From NCBI GenBank assembly GCA_029573495.1, contig JAKQEI010000278.1, forward strand, positions 1 to 64,000: a DNA stretch of 64,000 bases. Reading direction: 5' to 3'. Position 1 is the stretch's first letter, and each line of letters starts with the position of its first letter. Under the pieces are notes generated by a model, which was given only the letters and a program-made list of their open reading frames with translations, did not search any database and had not been told where the DNA came from. Origin of the DNA: Bacteroidota bacterium (GTDB lineage Bacteria; Bacteroidota; Bacteroidia; Flavobacteriales_F; PHOS-HE28). The translations under genes were made by a program, and so were the position numbers. Below are positions 24,811-33,457 of this stretch, one piece after another.

Positions 24811-25848
24811 ATGTCAACAACTTGGTTCAGCAGGGCCCTGCTGCCCTGGTATCGGGAGCACAAGCGGCCCCTGCCCTGGCGCGCCAGCAGGGACCCCTAC
24901 CGCATCTGGCTGAGCGAGGTGATCCTGCAGCAGACCCGGGTGGACCAGGGTACGGCCTACTGGCACCGTTTCGTGGAGCATTACCCCCTGGTACAGGACC
25001 TGGCCGGGGCCAGCGAGGACGAGGTACTGCGGCTGTGGCAGGGTTTGGGCTATTACAGCCGGGCCCGTAACCTGCGTACCGCCGCCCGACAGGTGGTGGA
25101 GAGGCACCAGGGCCGGTTCCCGGCGGACCATGGCGCGCTGCTGGCATTGAAGGGAGTGGGCGACTACACGGCAGCGGCCATCGGCTCCATGGCCTTCGGG
25201 CTGGCGGAGCCCGTGGTGGACGGCAACGTGTACCGGGTGCTGGCGCGGGTCTTCGGCATCGCCACACCCATCGATTCCACGGCCGGGCGCAAGGAGTTCC
25301 GGGCGCTGGCGGCCTCGCTCCTGCCCACGGACGAGCCCGGCGAATACAACCAGGCGGTGATGGAGCTGGGCGCGCTGGTATGCACCCCCAAGCCGGCCTG
25401 CGAGGAATGTCCGCTGCGGAGCCGGTGCATCGCCCGGCGCACGGATCGGATAACGGAGCTGCCGGTAAAGGCGGGAAGGACCAAGGTCCGGGAACGCCAC
25501 TTCAACTTCCTGCACATACGCGTTCGCGGCGGCGTCTTCCTGGAAAAACGCACCGGCAAGGACATCTGGCAGGGGCTGTACCAACTTCCCTTGCTGGAAA
25601 GCGATGAACCATTGAGCCGGAGGGGGCTACAAACCCGATTGAAGGCTGAACTTGGGATAGGATGGACGATCGAGGCGGTACACGGCCCGGTGAAGCACGT
25701 TCTGAGCCATCAGCTGATCCAGGGCGTGTTCTGGGCCTTGACCCCACCTCCGCGCTTCAAAGCTCAAGCGGATTGGCTGGTGGCGAACGAGAAGGAACTG
25801 GAGCGGTATGCGTTGCCGAGGTTGGTGGAGCGGTATCTGTTGCCATAG
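24811..25848 (+). CDS. mutY: A/G-specific adenine glycosylase
   Basis: 345 residues. Removes adenine mispaired with 8-oxoguanine. The N-terminal HhH-GPD domain holds LSEVILQQTRV with catalytic Glu near residue 36, the helix-hairpin-helix LKGVGDYTAAAIGS, and PVVDGNVYRV with the catalytic Asp. The [4Fe-4S] loop is C-x6-C-x2-C-x5-C (CTPKPACEECPLRSRC, near 190-205). A NUDIX-like 8-oxoG recognition domain forms the C-terminus. The neighbours ssb, gldE and gldD keep an order common in Bacteroidota. Confidence 0.95.
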   Translation: MSTTWFSRALLPWYREHKRPLPWRASRDPYRIWLSEVILQQTRVDQGTAYWHRFVEHYPLVQDLAGASEDEVLRLWQGLGYYSRARNLRTAARQVVERHQGRFPADHGALLALKGVGDYTAAAIGSMAFGLAEPVVDGNVYRVLARVFGIATPIDSTAGRKEFRALAASLLPTDEPGEYNQAVMELGALVCTPKPACEECPLRSRCIARRTDRITELPVKAGRTKVRERHFNFLHIRVRGGVFLEKRTGKDIWQGLYQLPLLESDEPLSRRGLQTRLKAELGIGWTIEAVHGPVKHVLSHQLIQGVFWALTPPPRFKAQADWLVANEKELERYALPRLVERYLLP

Positions 25849-25866
25849 AGGCCCTCCCCCAACCCT

Positions 25867-25874
25867 TATCTTCG
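25867..25874 (+). promoter_or_regulatory. Probable -7 box for ssb-gldE-gldD
   Basis: TATCTTCG is the T-to-C form of TAnnTTTG, 21 bases before the ssb start. Confidence 0.4.
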
Positions 25875-25895
25875 TAGCCCTACCCTATCGATACC

Positions 25896-26336
25896 ATGGC
25901 CGGAGTGAACAAAGTGATCCTGATCGGCAACCTGGGTGCCGACCCCGAGATCCGTCATCTACAGAACGGCGCCAGCGTGGCCAATTTCCGCCTGGCCACC
26001 AGCGAGACATACAAGGACCGGACGACCGGCGAACGCCGCGAGCAGACCGAATGGCACAACGTGGTGGCCTGGCGCGGCCTGGCCGAGATCACCGAGAAGT
26101 ACCTGCGCAAAGGCAGCAAGGTGTACGTGGAGGGCAAATTGCGCACGCGTCAATGGCAGGACAAGGACAACAACACGCGCTATACCACGGAGATCGTGGC
26201 CGATGAGATGACCATGCTCGACCGCGCCAGCGGCGAGGGTGGCGCCCCGCGCGCTTCCGCCCCGGCCCAGCAAGCGGCCACCAGCGGCGGCAACGCCGGC
26301 CCGGCCAACGATGAGATGGACGACCTGCCCTTCTAA
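25896..26336 (+). CDS. ssb: Single-stranded DNA-binding protein
   Basis: 146 residues. The N-terminal OB fold has [33 protein letters not shown] and the sequence [41 protein letters not shown], both standard for SSB. The C-terminus ends DEMDDLPF, the acidic tail that recruits repair partners. Coats single-stranded DNA during replication and repair. Directly followed, without gap, by the gldE start. Confidence 0.96.
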   Translation: MAGVNKVILIGNLGADPEIRHLQNGASVANFRLATSETYKDRTTGERREQTEWHNVVAWRGLAEITEKYLRKGSKVYVEGKLRTRQWQDKDNNTRYTTEIVADEMTMLDRASGEGGAPRASAPAQQAATSGGNAGPANDEMDDLPF

Positions 26337-27659
26337 GTGGAGCCTCCCCCGTCCCTCCATCTGCTCACCACGCTCGCGGTACAACCGAGCACGATCCTGG
26401 CCCTTACCGTCATCGGCGCCATGCTGGTGATCTCCGCGGCCATGTCGGCCAGCGAGGTGTCCCTGTTCGCACTTTCGCCCACGCAGCTCCGCGACCTGAA
26501 GGAACGCGGTGGCAGCAGCGGCCAACGGGTGCTGGACCTGCTGGCGAAGCCGCGGCGGCTGCTGGCCACCATCCTGATCACCAGCAACCTGATGAACATG
26601 GGCACCGTGATCCTAAGCACGGTGGTGGTGCGCGACCTGGTGACGCCCAGCGGTCTTTCCGGTTTCGCGCTGGTGGGCGTGCAGGTGCTTACCATCGCTT
26701 TCCTCATCGTGCTCATCGGCGAAGTGCTTCCGAAGGTCTACGCCACGACGGACCCGGTTCGTGTGGCGCGCAACATGAGCGGTCCACTGCTCACACTGCG
26801 CTGGATCTTCCGCCCTTTGAGCGAGGCCTTGGTGCGCAGCACCACCTTCATCGAGAAGCGCTTCCAGAAGCGGAGCACCCAGAACATCTCCGTGGACACG
26901 CTGGGCCATGCGCTGGACCTGACGAAGGATGCGAGCACCACCGCGGAGGAACAGCGCATCCTGCGCGGCATCGTTAAGTTCGGCGACATCGAAGTGCGAC
27001 AGGTGATGCGGCCGCGCACCGAGATGGTCACCTTCGACAAGGGCATCAGCTTCGAGGAACTGCTGGTGGCCATCGTGGATTCGGGTTTCTCCCGCGTACC
27101 CATCACCGATGGCACACCGGACAAGGTGATCGGCGTGCTCTACATCAAGGACGTGCTGCCCCACCTGCGCAAGACCGGCTTCGACTGGCATACGTTGCTG
27201 CGCGCGGCCTATTTCGTTCCGGAGAGCAAGAAGCTGGACGACCTGCTGAAGGAGTTCCAGTACGAGAAGACCCACCTCGCCGTGGTGGTGGACGAATACG
27301 GTGGCGTGAGCGGCATCATCACCATGGAGGATGTGATCGAGGAGATCGTGGGCGACATTACCGACGAGTACGACGACGAGAACCTCTTCTACAGCAAGCT
27401 GGACGACCACACCTGGATCTTCGAGGGCCGCACGGCGCTCACCGATCTTTACCGCGTGATGGGCATCGATGGCAAGCTCTTCGAGGAGAACAAAGGGGAC
27501 AGCGGAACACTGGGCGGCTTCATCCTGGAGCTTACCGGACGCATCCCCAAGAAAGGGGAGCGCGTGGACCTACATGACCTGACCTTCGTGGTCGAAGCCT
27601 CGGACAACAAACGCATCCGGCGTGTGAAAGTGATCCAACACGATGAAGCTGCGAGTTGA
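26337..27659 (+). CDS. gldE: Gliding motility-associated protein GldE (CNNM/CorC-type)
   Basis: 440 residues, GTG start directly after the ssb stop. The N-terminal DUF21/CNNM membrane domain has three to four helices (TILALTVIGAMLVISAAMSASE, FALVGVQVLTIAFLIVLIGEVLPKVYA). Two CBS domains follow (RQVMRPRTEMVTF; KVIGVLYIKDVLP), and a CorC/HlyC transporter-associated domain (VVVDEYGGVSGIITMEDVIEEIVGDITDEYDDE). GldE is needed in Flavobacterium together with GldD. The adjacency to gldD makes the assignment firm. Its biochemical role, possibly cation transport, is not shown. Confidence 0.9.
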   Translation: MEPPPSLHLLTTLAVQPSTILALTVIGAMLVISAAMSASEVSLFALSPTQLRDLKERGGSSGQRVLDLLAKPRRLLATILITSNLMNMGTVILSTVVVRDLVTPSGLSGFALVGVQVLTIAFLIVLIGEVLPKVYATTDPVRVARNMSGPLLTLRWIFRPLSEALVRSTTFIEKRFQKRSTQNISVDTLGHALDLTKDASTTAEEQRILRGIVKFGDIEVRQVMRPRTEMVTFDKGISFEELLVAIVDSGFSRVPITDGTPDKVIGVLYIKDVLPHLRKTGFDWHTLLRAAYFVPESKKLDDLLKEFQYEKTHLAVVVDEYGGVSGIITMEDVIEEIVGDITDEYDDENLFYSKLDDHTWIFEGRTALTDLYRVMGIDGKLFEENKGDSGTLGGFILELTGRIPKKGERVDLHDLTFVVEASDNKRIRRVKVIQHDEAAS

Positions 27660-28209
27660 AGCCACCCTCGCATTCCTCGCCCTGCTGGCGGGCTGCACAC
27701 CGGACCCGGTGCCGAAACCACGCGGTTATTTCCGCATCGACCTGCCCGAGCAGGCGTACACCTCCTGGACGGACACCACCACCTTCGCAGCCGAGATCCC
27801 GACCTATGCGCGCGTAGGCATCCGTGAGGCGAAGGACGAGGCCCGCTGGTTCGACATCCGTTTCAAGGGACAGCGGGCGACGGCTCACCTCACGTGGTCT
27901 CCGGTTGACGGCGACCTGCAGGAGCTGATCGAGGACGCGCACACCTTCAAGAGCACGCACCAGGCGAAGGCCGCGCGCATCCGCAGCGAGCGCACCCTCA
28001 ACGACAGCGCGCGGGTCTTCGGTTCCGTGTTCGACATCGAAGGTGATGTGGCCAGCCCCTTCGTCTTCTACGTCACGGACAGCACGAGCAACTTCCTGTA
28101 CGGCTCGCTCTACTTCGACAACCGGCCGAACGCCGATTCACTGGCCCCGGTGACGGAACGGCTGCGCGTTGACCTGCGGCACATGCTGGCTACGCTGCGC
28201 TGGCGCTGA
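27643..28209 (+). CDS. gldD: Gliding motility lipoprotein GldD
   Basis: 188 residues. Signal peptide with lipobox LALLAGC|T, then the GldD hallmark PKPRGYFRIDLPEQAY. Overlaps the end of gldE by 17 bases in another frame. GldD is essential for gliding and for assembly of the type IX system in Flavobacterium. The last 20 bases overlap the 3' end of ctaA, which is convergent. Confidence 0.9.
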   Translation: MKLRVEATLAFLALLAGCTPDPVPKPRGYFRIDLPEQAYTSWTDTTTFAAEIPTYARVGIREAKDEARWFDIRFKGQRATAHLTWSPVDGDLQELIEDAHTFKSTHQAKAARIRSERTLNDSARVFGSVFDIEGDVASPFVFYVTDSTSNFLYGSLYFDNRPNADSLAPVTERLRVDLRHMLATLRWR

Positions 28210-29230
28210 AGCGCCGACCTGTGCGATGGATCGCCTTCAGGAGGAAGGCAAGGAGGATCAAGGCCCCTTGCTGGTGCAGCACACCGGCCCACAGGTCCAC
28301 TTGCGTAAGGACCGTGACCACACCAAGGACGAACTGCAGGGCCACCACCAGGAGCAGCGGGAACCAAACGACCTCCATCGATGCTTCGCGCCGGAAGCGC
28401 ACTGAGAAGACGATGATGCCCAAGGCCACGAGGTAGGCCAGGTTGCGGTGTACGAACTGCACCCCATCGCGATGGTCGGAGAGGTCGGTGACGAGGTCCC
28501 CGAAGGCACGCACGTTCTCGGGCATGAACTCGCCGTTCATCAATGGCCAGGTGTTGTAGATCCGACCGGCATCGAGGCCTGCCGTGAAGGCGCCCCAGAT
28601 GATCTGCAGCGCGAGCAGGCCAAGCAGCACACGCGCCCATCGCCCCTCACCGGACCCATTGGGCCTGAAGGCCGCCCGTCCGTCGCGGATGTCGAAGACC
28701 GTCCAGAGCACGAGTGCGAACACCGTAAAGGCGGCGATGAGGTGGATGGCCAGCCGGTAATGGCTCACATCGGGGTTCTTCTCGAGGCCACTGGCCACCA
28801 TGAACCATCCAAGCGCGCCCACCAGGCCCCCGCCGATGAGGATGGTCCAGCAACGCTTGAGGAGCCAGCCCTTCAGCAGTCCCTTGCGCCAGAACAGGAA
28901 AAAGGGGATGGCGAAGACGAGGCCCATGAGGCGGCCCCAGTTGCGATGCAGGTATTCCCAGAAGAAGATGCGCTTGAACCCGGCGAGGTCCATGTGCTGG
29001 TTCTTCAGGGTGTATTCAGGAATTGCCTTGTACTGATCGAAGGCGTGGTTCCAATCCGCCTCGTTCAATGGTGGGATGGCGCCCATGATGGGGTCCCACA
29101 CGGTGATGCTGAGCCCGCTTCCGGTCAACCGGGTCACGCCGCCGATCACCACCATGCAGGCGATCATCACACACCCGGTGACGAGCCAGGCCACAACGGG
29201 TCGCAACTTCCTGCGCTCGAAATGATCCAT
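28190..29230 (-). CDS. ctaA: Heme A synthase, COX15/CtaA type
   Basis: 346 residues with eight predicted membrane helices. Oxidises heme O to heme A for cytochrome c oxidase. The helix-1 signature is CMVVIGGVTRLTGSGLSITVWDPIMGAIPPL, with YLHRNWGRLMG containing a heme-ligand histidine; LVHRNLAYLVALGIIV (as FVHRNLAYL) and GVLHQQGALILLAFLLKAIH provide the further histidines. Typical COX15 form of Bacteroidota and mitochondria. It is downstream of a heavy-metal-associated lipoprotein with 37 bases between. Confidence 0.93.
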   Translation of the reverse strand: MDHFERRKLRPVVAWLVTGCVMIACMVVIGGVTRLTGSGLSITVWDPIMGAIPPLNEADWNHAFDQYKAIPEYTLKNQHMDLAGFKRIFFWEYLHRNWGRLMGLVFAIPFFLFWRKGLLKGWLLKRCWTILIGGGLVGALGWFMVASGLEKNPDVSHYRLAIHLIAAFTVFALVLWTVFDIRDGRAAFRPNGSGEGRWARVLLGLLALQIIWGAFTAGLDAGRIYNTWPLMNGEFMPENVRAFGDLVTDLSDHRDGVQFVHRNLAYLVALGIIVFSVRFRREASMEVVWFPLLLVVALQFVLGVVTVLTQVDLWAGVLHQQGALILLAFLLKAIHRTGRRFSASAA

Positions 29231-29267
29231 CAGGAGCGCGAAGCTACCGACCGCCGGGATAAGCAGG

Positions 29268-29786
29268 TCAGAGGCGCAGTACGTAAGAGAGCAGGCCCAG
29301 GATGCCAGGCACGACGATGGCGGTCGGGTTGATCACGCTCACCTGCTTGGTCTCTTCCGCCTTCTTGGTCGATGCGCTGACACCACCAGCACTCGGCACC
29401 CGCTTCGTGATGTGGACGGACACCACCTTGTACTGACCGTCGTGCAGGCTCTGGATGGCCTCGACCATATCCGCATCGCTCACCTTGCTGGCGTCGTAGT
29501 CCACCACGGCATGATCGCTCTCATCACCCTCGATGAAGCGGATCTCCGTGGAGTTCACCCCGGGCAACTTGGCCAGGGCCTTCTTGATGGAACCGCCGCA
29601 CATCATCTCGCAGCTCATGCCATCGATGCTGAGGTCGGCAATGGTGCCGGCCGAGCCGTTCACCATCTCCTCCACCACCACCCGCTCGATGTTCGAGGCG
29701 AGGGCTGTTTCCTGCACCCCTGGTGTTCCAGTGGAGCAGGCGGCGAGGAGGCCGATGAAGAGCGGAAGGAGGTGGCTGGTGCGCAT
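29268..29786 (-). CDS. Heavy-metal-associated (HMA-type) lipoprotein
   Basis: 172 residues from MRTSHLLPLFIG at 29786. Lipobox LLAAC|S. The mature region (VNGSAGTIADLSIDGMSCEMMCGGSIKKALAKLPGVNST) has the HMA ferredoxin-like fold with the metal motif written M-S-C-E-M-M-C. A hydrophobic C-terminal segment (VVPGILGLLSYVL) follows. Probably binds copper outside the cytoplasm. It lies upstream of ctaA on the same strand, so the pair may serve assembly of a copper-containing cytochrome oxidase (inference). Confidence 0.8.
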   Translation of the reverse strand: MRTSHLLPLFIGLLAACSTGTPGVQETALASNIERVVVEEMVNGSAGTIADLSIDGMSCEMMCGGSIKKALAKLPGVNSTEIRFIEGDESDHAVVDYDASKVSDADMVEAIQSLHDGQYKVVSVHITKRVPSAGGVSASTKKAEETKQVSVINPTAIVVPGILGLLSYVLRL

Positions 29787-29832
29787 GGTCGAGGAGTTCA
29801 ATTACTAAGACGCTCGTCCAGGAAAGAGGTTA

Positions 29833-29840
29833 CAAAGATA
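29833..29840 (-). promoter_or_regulatory. -7 promoter box for the HMA lipoprotein-ctaA operon
   Basis: The minus strand reads TATCTTTG, a perfect TAnnTTTG, 46 bases before the start at 29786. No clear -33. Confidence 0.5.
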
Positions 29841-30054
29841 GGGTTGCCTCGAAGAACCATGAACGGATGATGCACACCGCTATCATTCGCCCGGACGAGG
29901 CGCTCCGAAGGAAGGATAATGGAACGAAGTACCCGACCGAGGAGCAACACGCCATATGGGAACGGGAGCAAGCGATGACCGATATGCGCTCTTGCCATGA
30001 ACGCCGCCGGAGCGAGGTTCTTCGAGGCACTTAAGGGGGTACGATCCCCGCGGA

Positions 30055-30062
30055 TAATTTCG
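30055..30062 (+). promoter_or_regulatory. Possible -7 box for the EamA gene
   Basis: TAATTTCG, T-to-C variant, ends 6 bases before the ATG at 30069. If used, the transcript is leaderless from that start. Confidence 0.35.
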
Positions 30063-30068
30063 CGCCGC

Positions 30069-30974
30069 ATGCTCACCGGGGCCGACCGCCGGACCGACCG
30101 GTCCCTCCTGCTGATCCTGGCCCTCATCTGGGGCAGCTCCTTCATCCTGATGAAGCGGGGGCTCTTCCACGATGGGCGTCCGGTGCTCAGCGGCCTGCAG
30201 CTCGCCTCCGCCCGGCTACTCATCGCCTGGCTGGCACTGATCCCGCTTCTGTTGAAGCACTACCGACTGCTGTTGAAGCACTGGCTCCCGATCCTGGGTA
30301 CCGGCCTCCTAGGCAACGGCATACCGGCATTCCTGTACGCCACCGCGCAGACGCGGATCGAGAGCTCGCTCAGCGGCATGCTGAACAGCCTCACCCCGCT
30401 CTTCACCCTGCTGGTGGGGGTCCTCTTCTTCGCGAGCCGGGTACGTCTGGCCCAGGTAATGGGCGTGCTGCTGGGGTTGGTGGGCGCGGTGGGCCTGGTG
30501 CTCACCGACCCGGAAACGGGAACACCAACATGGTCGCCCTTTGCCATGCTGCCCGTCCTGGGCACCCTCTGCTACGGCTTCAGCGGCAACATCGTCAAGC
30601 ACCACCTGTACATGCTCCCAGCCTCGGCCACGGCGGCGCTGGCCCTCACCTACGTAGGACCGCTCGGGGCCCTCGGGTGCTGGGCCACGGACCTCACGGG
30701 CACCCTGGAGCGTGATCCGGACGCCTGGCGCGCCCTGGGCTACGTGGCCGTCCTGGCGGTGATGAGCTCAGCCATCTCCCTGGTCCTGTGGAACGCACTG
30801 CTGAAGCGCACCAGCGCGGTATGGGCCTCTTCGGTCACCTACCTGATGCCCGTAGTGGCGATCGCCTGGGGCCTGCTGGACGGTGAACCCGTATCGTGGA
30901 AGCAGTTCGTGATGATCGGCTTGATCCTCGGCGGCGTATACCTGGTCACCGCCTCGCGTGCCGTGCGTGAGTGA
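30069..30974 (+). CDS. EamA/DMT-family transporter
   Basis: 301 residues with about ten membrane helices in two EamA halves (SLLLILALIWGSSFILMKRG; MLNSLTPLFTLLVGVLFF; VTYLMPVVAIAWGLLDGEP). Drug/metabolite transporter superfamily; substrate unknown. An upstream frame runs to 29997, but the ATG at 30069 fits the helix start and the promoter-like box. 27 bases separate it from the glycosyltransferase gene, which has its own possible box. Confidence 0.88.
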   Translation: MLTGADRRTDRSLLLILALIWGSSFILMKRGLFHDGRPVLSGLQLASARLLIAWLALIPLLLKHYRLLLKHWLPILGTGLLGNGIPAFLYATAQTRIESSLSGMLNSLTPLFTLLVGVLFFASRVRLAQVMGVLLGLVGAVGLVLTDPETGTPTWSPFAMLPVLGTLCYGFSGNIVKHHLYMLPASATAALALTYVGPLGALGCWATDLTGTLERDPDAWRALGYVAVLAVMSSAISLVLWNALLKRTSAVWASSVTYLMPVVAIAWGLLDGEPVSWKQFVMIGLILGGVYLVTASRAVRE

Positions 30975-30989
30975 TCGGGCGCTGCTTCC

Positions 30990-30997
30990 CATCTTTG
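30990..30997 (+). promoter_or_regulatory. Possible -7 box for the GT2 gene
   Basis: CATCTTTG is one base off consensus and ends 4 bases before the ATG at 31002, consistent with a leaderless transcript. Confidence 0.35.
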
Positions 30998-31001
30998 GAC
31001 C

Positions 31002-31751
31002 ATGTACCAAGGGAAGAAGGTCGTGGTGGTGCTGCCCGCCTATCGCGCCGCGCTCACGCTGAAGCAGACCTACGACGAGATCCCGTTCGATATCGTTGAC
31101 GAGGTGGTGCTGGTGGATGATCGCAGCCCGGACAACACCGTGGAGGTCGCGCGTCAATTGGGCATCAAGCACGTGGTGGTGCATGATGTGAACAAAGGGT
31201 ACGGCGGGAACCAGAAGACCTGCTACGATACGGCCAAGGCGCTGGGTGCGGACATCGTGGTGATGCTGCACCCCGATTACCAATACACCCCGAAGCTGCT
31301 GGTGAGCATGATCGCCTTGATCGGGAACGAAGTGTATCCCGTGGTCTTCGGATCCCGGATCCTGGGAATGGGTGCCTTGAAGGGCGGCATGCCCATGTAC
31401 AAGTACATCGCCAACCGCTTCCTCACCTTCACCCAGAACCTGCTCTGCGGCCAGAAGCTGAGCGAATACCACACCGGTTATCGCGCCTTCGACCGCAAGG
31501 TGCTCGATGCCTGCCCGTACCACAACTGCTCGGACGACTTCGTCTTCGACAACCAGATGATCGGGCAGATGTTCTGGCACGGTTTCGACATCGCGGAGAT
31601 CACCTGCCCCACGAAGTACTTCGATGAGGCGAGCAGCATCAACTTCAGCCGGAGCATGAAGTACGGCTTCGGAGTATTGCACGTGAGCTGGCGGTACTTC
31701 CTCGCCCGCACCGGCATCATGGGCTGGAAGTTGCTCGGAGAGCGTCGGTGA
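31002..31751 (+). CDS. Glycosyltransferase family 2
   Basis: 249 residues. GT-A fold with VVVVLPAYRAALTLKQTYDEIP near the N-terminus, DEVVLVDDRSPDNTVEVA and the catalytic-metal DxD-like segment MLHPDYQYTP. YHTGYRAFDRK is typical of dolichol-phosphate-mannose-synthase-like and polysaccharide GT2 enzymes. No membrane helices, so it is the cytoplasmic form. Likely donates sugar to a lipid carrier for surface glycans. The GT39-like gene downstream uses lipid-linked sugars, which suggests a donor and transferase pair. Confidence 0.85.
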   Translation: MYQGKKVVVVLPAYRAALTLKQTYDEIPFDIVDEVVLVDDRSPDNTVEVARQLGIKHVVVHDVNKGYGGNQKTCYDTAKALGADIVVMLHPDYQYTPKLLVSMIALIGNEVYPVVFGSRILGMGALKGGMPMYKYIANRFLTFTQNLLCGQKLSEYHTGYRAFDRKVLDACPYHNCSDDFVFDNQMIGQMFWHGFDIAEITCPTKYFDEASSINFSRSMKYGFGVLHVSWRYFLARTGIMGWKLLGERR

Positions 31752-31813
31752 AGCGAGCCGGGTCGGCCCTGCCTACCTTGCCTGCGGTCACGAACCAGGC
31801 CGAACCGTAGTCC

Positions 31814-33457
31814 ATGCCATCCACCGGCCGCTTGCAGCTCTGGATCATCGCGATCGCGGCGGTGCTCTTCATCCCCGGCCTGGGCGCGGTGCACCTCTTC
31901 GATTGGGACGAGATCAACTTCGCGGAGATCGCGCGGGAGATGCTCGTGACGGGCAACTGGATGCAACCGCGTATCGACTACCTGCCCTTCCATGAGAAGC
32001 CACCCTTGTTCATCTGGATGCAGGCATTGATCATGACCATCTTCGGCGTGGGTGAGTTCGCGGCACGCCTGCCGAACGCCATCTGCGGGATCATCACGCT
32101 GCTGGTGCTCTTCCGGATCGGTCACCGGCTGCGTGGTCGGATCTTCGGGCTGCTCTGGGTGCTCGCCTACATGGGTTCGATCCTGCCTCACCTCTATTTC
32201 CGGAGCGGGATCATCGACCCTTGGTTCAACCTCTTCATCTTCCTCGGTGTTGATGCGCTGATCAGCTGGGTGCGGGAAGAACGTCCGCCAGCCACGGGCC
32301 ATGCGCGCCGGTACGCGATGCTCACCGGGCTCTTCCTGGGCCTTGCGGTAATGACCAAAGGACCGGTCGGGGTGCTCATTCCAGGGATCGCGGCCACGGT
32401 GTTCTGGATCCGATCGCGCTTCGTGCGCCTCATGGGCTGGGGGCACATCGTCGCTTCTGCCGCGGTATTCCTCGTCACCATCGGTCTATGGGCAGTGGTC
32501 GATCTCGTACAGCACGGTCCGGAATTCATCACCGGATTCTTCTGGCGGCAGGTGGCCATGCTCACCACAGAGGATGCGGGCCACGGCGGCTTCTTCGGCT
32601 ATCACGTGGTGGTGCTGCTGCTCGGTTGTTTCCCGGCCTCTGCATTCGCCCTGCAGGAACTGTTGCGACCCACGCGGACGGTTGAGCCCGTGCAACAGGA
32701 CCACCGTCGTTGGATGGTGATCCTCTTCTGGGTGGTGCTCATCCTCTTCAGCCTCGTACGTACCAAGATCGTCCACTACAGCAGCTTGTGCTACTTCCCG
32801 CTCACCTACCTCGCCGCGATCCAGCTGCAAGGGGCCTGGGAACAACGGACCCGCTTCGGTTGGTCGCGCTACCTCATCGCAACGATCGGCGGCATCGTGG
32901 CCGTGGTGTTCATCGTCGTTCCATTCATCGGCCAGCGGATCGGCATGATCGAGCCGCTCTTCGCGAAGGATCCGTTCGCGCAGGCCAACTTGCAGGCGGA
33001 TGTCAGGTGGACAGGGTGGGAGAGCATCGCTGGGCTCGTGCTCGCGGCTGCGCTTTTGATCACCTTCCTCCTTAACAGCCGCGAACGCGTGCGGCAGGCG
33101 GTCGCTGTGCTATTCGGTGGAACGACGCTCTTCATCACCATCACCCTGTACTTCTTCATCGCTCGGATCGAAGGCTATTCGCAGCGGGCCGCCATCGAAT
33201 TCTATGAAGCGCGTCTGGGTGAAGAGTGCTACGTGATCACGAAGAACTTCAAGAGCTATGCCCAGCTCTTCTACACCCGCAAGCCACCGGTCACCGACCC
33301 ACGCGCCCATGACGAGGCGTGGCTCCTGCATGGTCGGGTCGATCGGCCGGTCTACGTCGTGTGCAAGATCACGAGCATCGATGAGGTGAGCGCCATCCCC
33401 ACCCTGCACGAGATCGGCCGCAAGAACGGTTTCGTATTCTTCCAACGCGAGCCATGA
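31814..33457 (+). CDS. ArnT/PMT-like glycosyltransferase family 39 membrane protein
   Basis: 547 residues with roughly 11 membrane helices. The first loop contains LFDWDEINFAEIAREML, with the acidic DE pair of GT39/ArnT enzymes, and GNWMQPRIDYLPFHEKPPLFIWMQAL, the substrate-loop signature. Transfers a sugar from an undecaprenyl- or dolichol-phosphate sugar to lipid or protein. Overlaps the next gene by four bases. A TAnnTTGC box (31774) precedes it. Confidence 0.87.
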   Translation: MPSTGRLQLWIIAIAAVLFIPGLGAVHLFDWDEINFAEIAREMLVTGNWMQPRIDYLPFHEKPPLFIWMQALIMTIFGVGEFAARLPNAICGIITLLVLFRIGHRLRGRIFGLLWVLAYMGSILPHLYFRSGIIDPWFNLFIFLGVDALISWVREERPPATGHARRYAMLTGLFLGLAVMTKGPVGVLIPGIAATVFWIRSRFVRLMGWGHIVASAAVFLVTIGLWAVVDLVQHGPEFITGFFWRQVAMLTTEDAGHGGFFGYHVVVLLLGCFPASAFALQELLRPTRTVEPVQQDHRRWMVILFWVVLILFSLVRTKIVHYSSLCYFPLTYLAAIQLQGAWEQRTRFGWSRYLIATIGGIVAVVFIVVPFIGQRIGMIEPLFAKDPFAQANLQADVRWTGWESIAGLVLAAALLITFLLNSRERVRQAVAVLFGGTTLFITITLYFFIARIEGYSQRAAIEFYEARLGEECYVITKNFKSYAQLFYTRKPPVTDPRAHDEAWLLHGRVDRPVYVVCKITSIDEVSAIPTLHEIGRKNGFVFFQREP

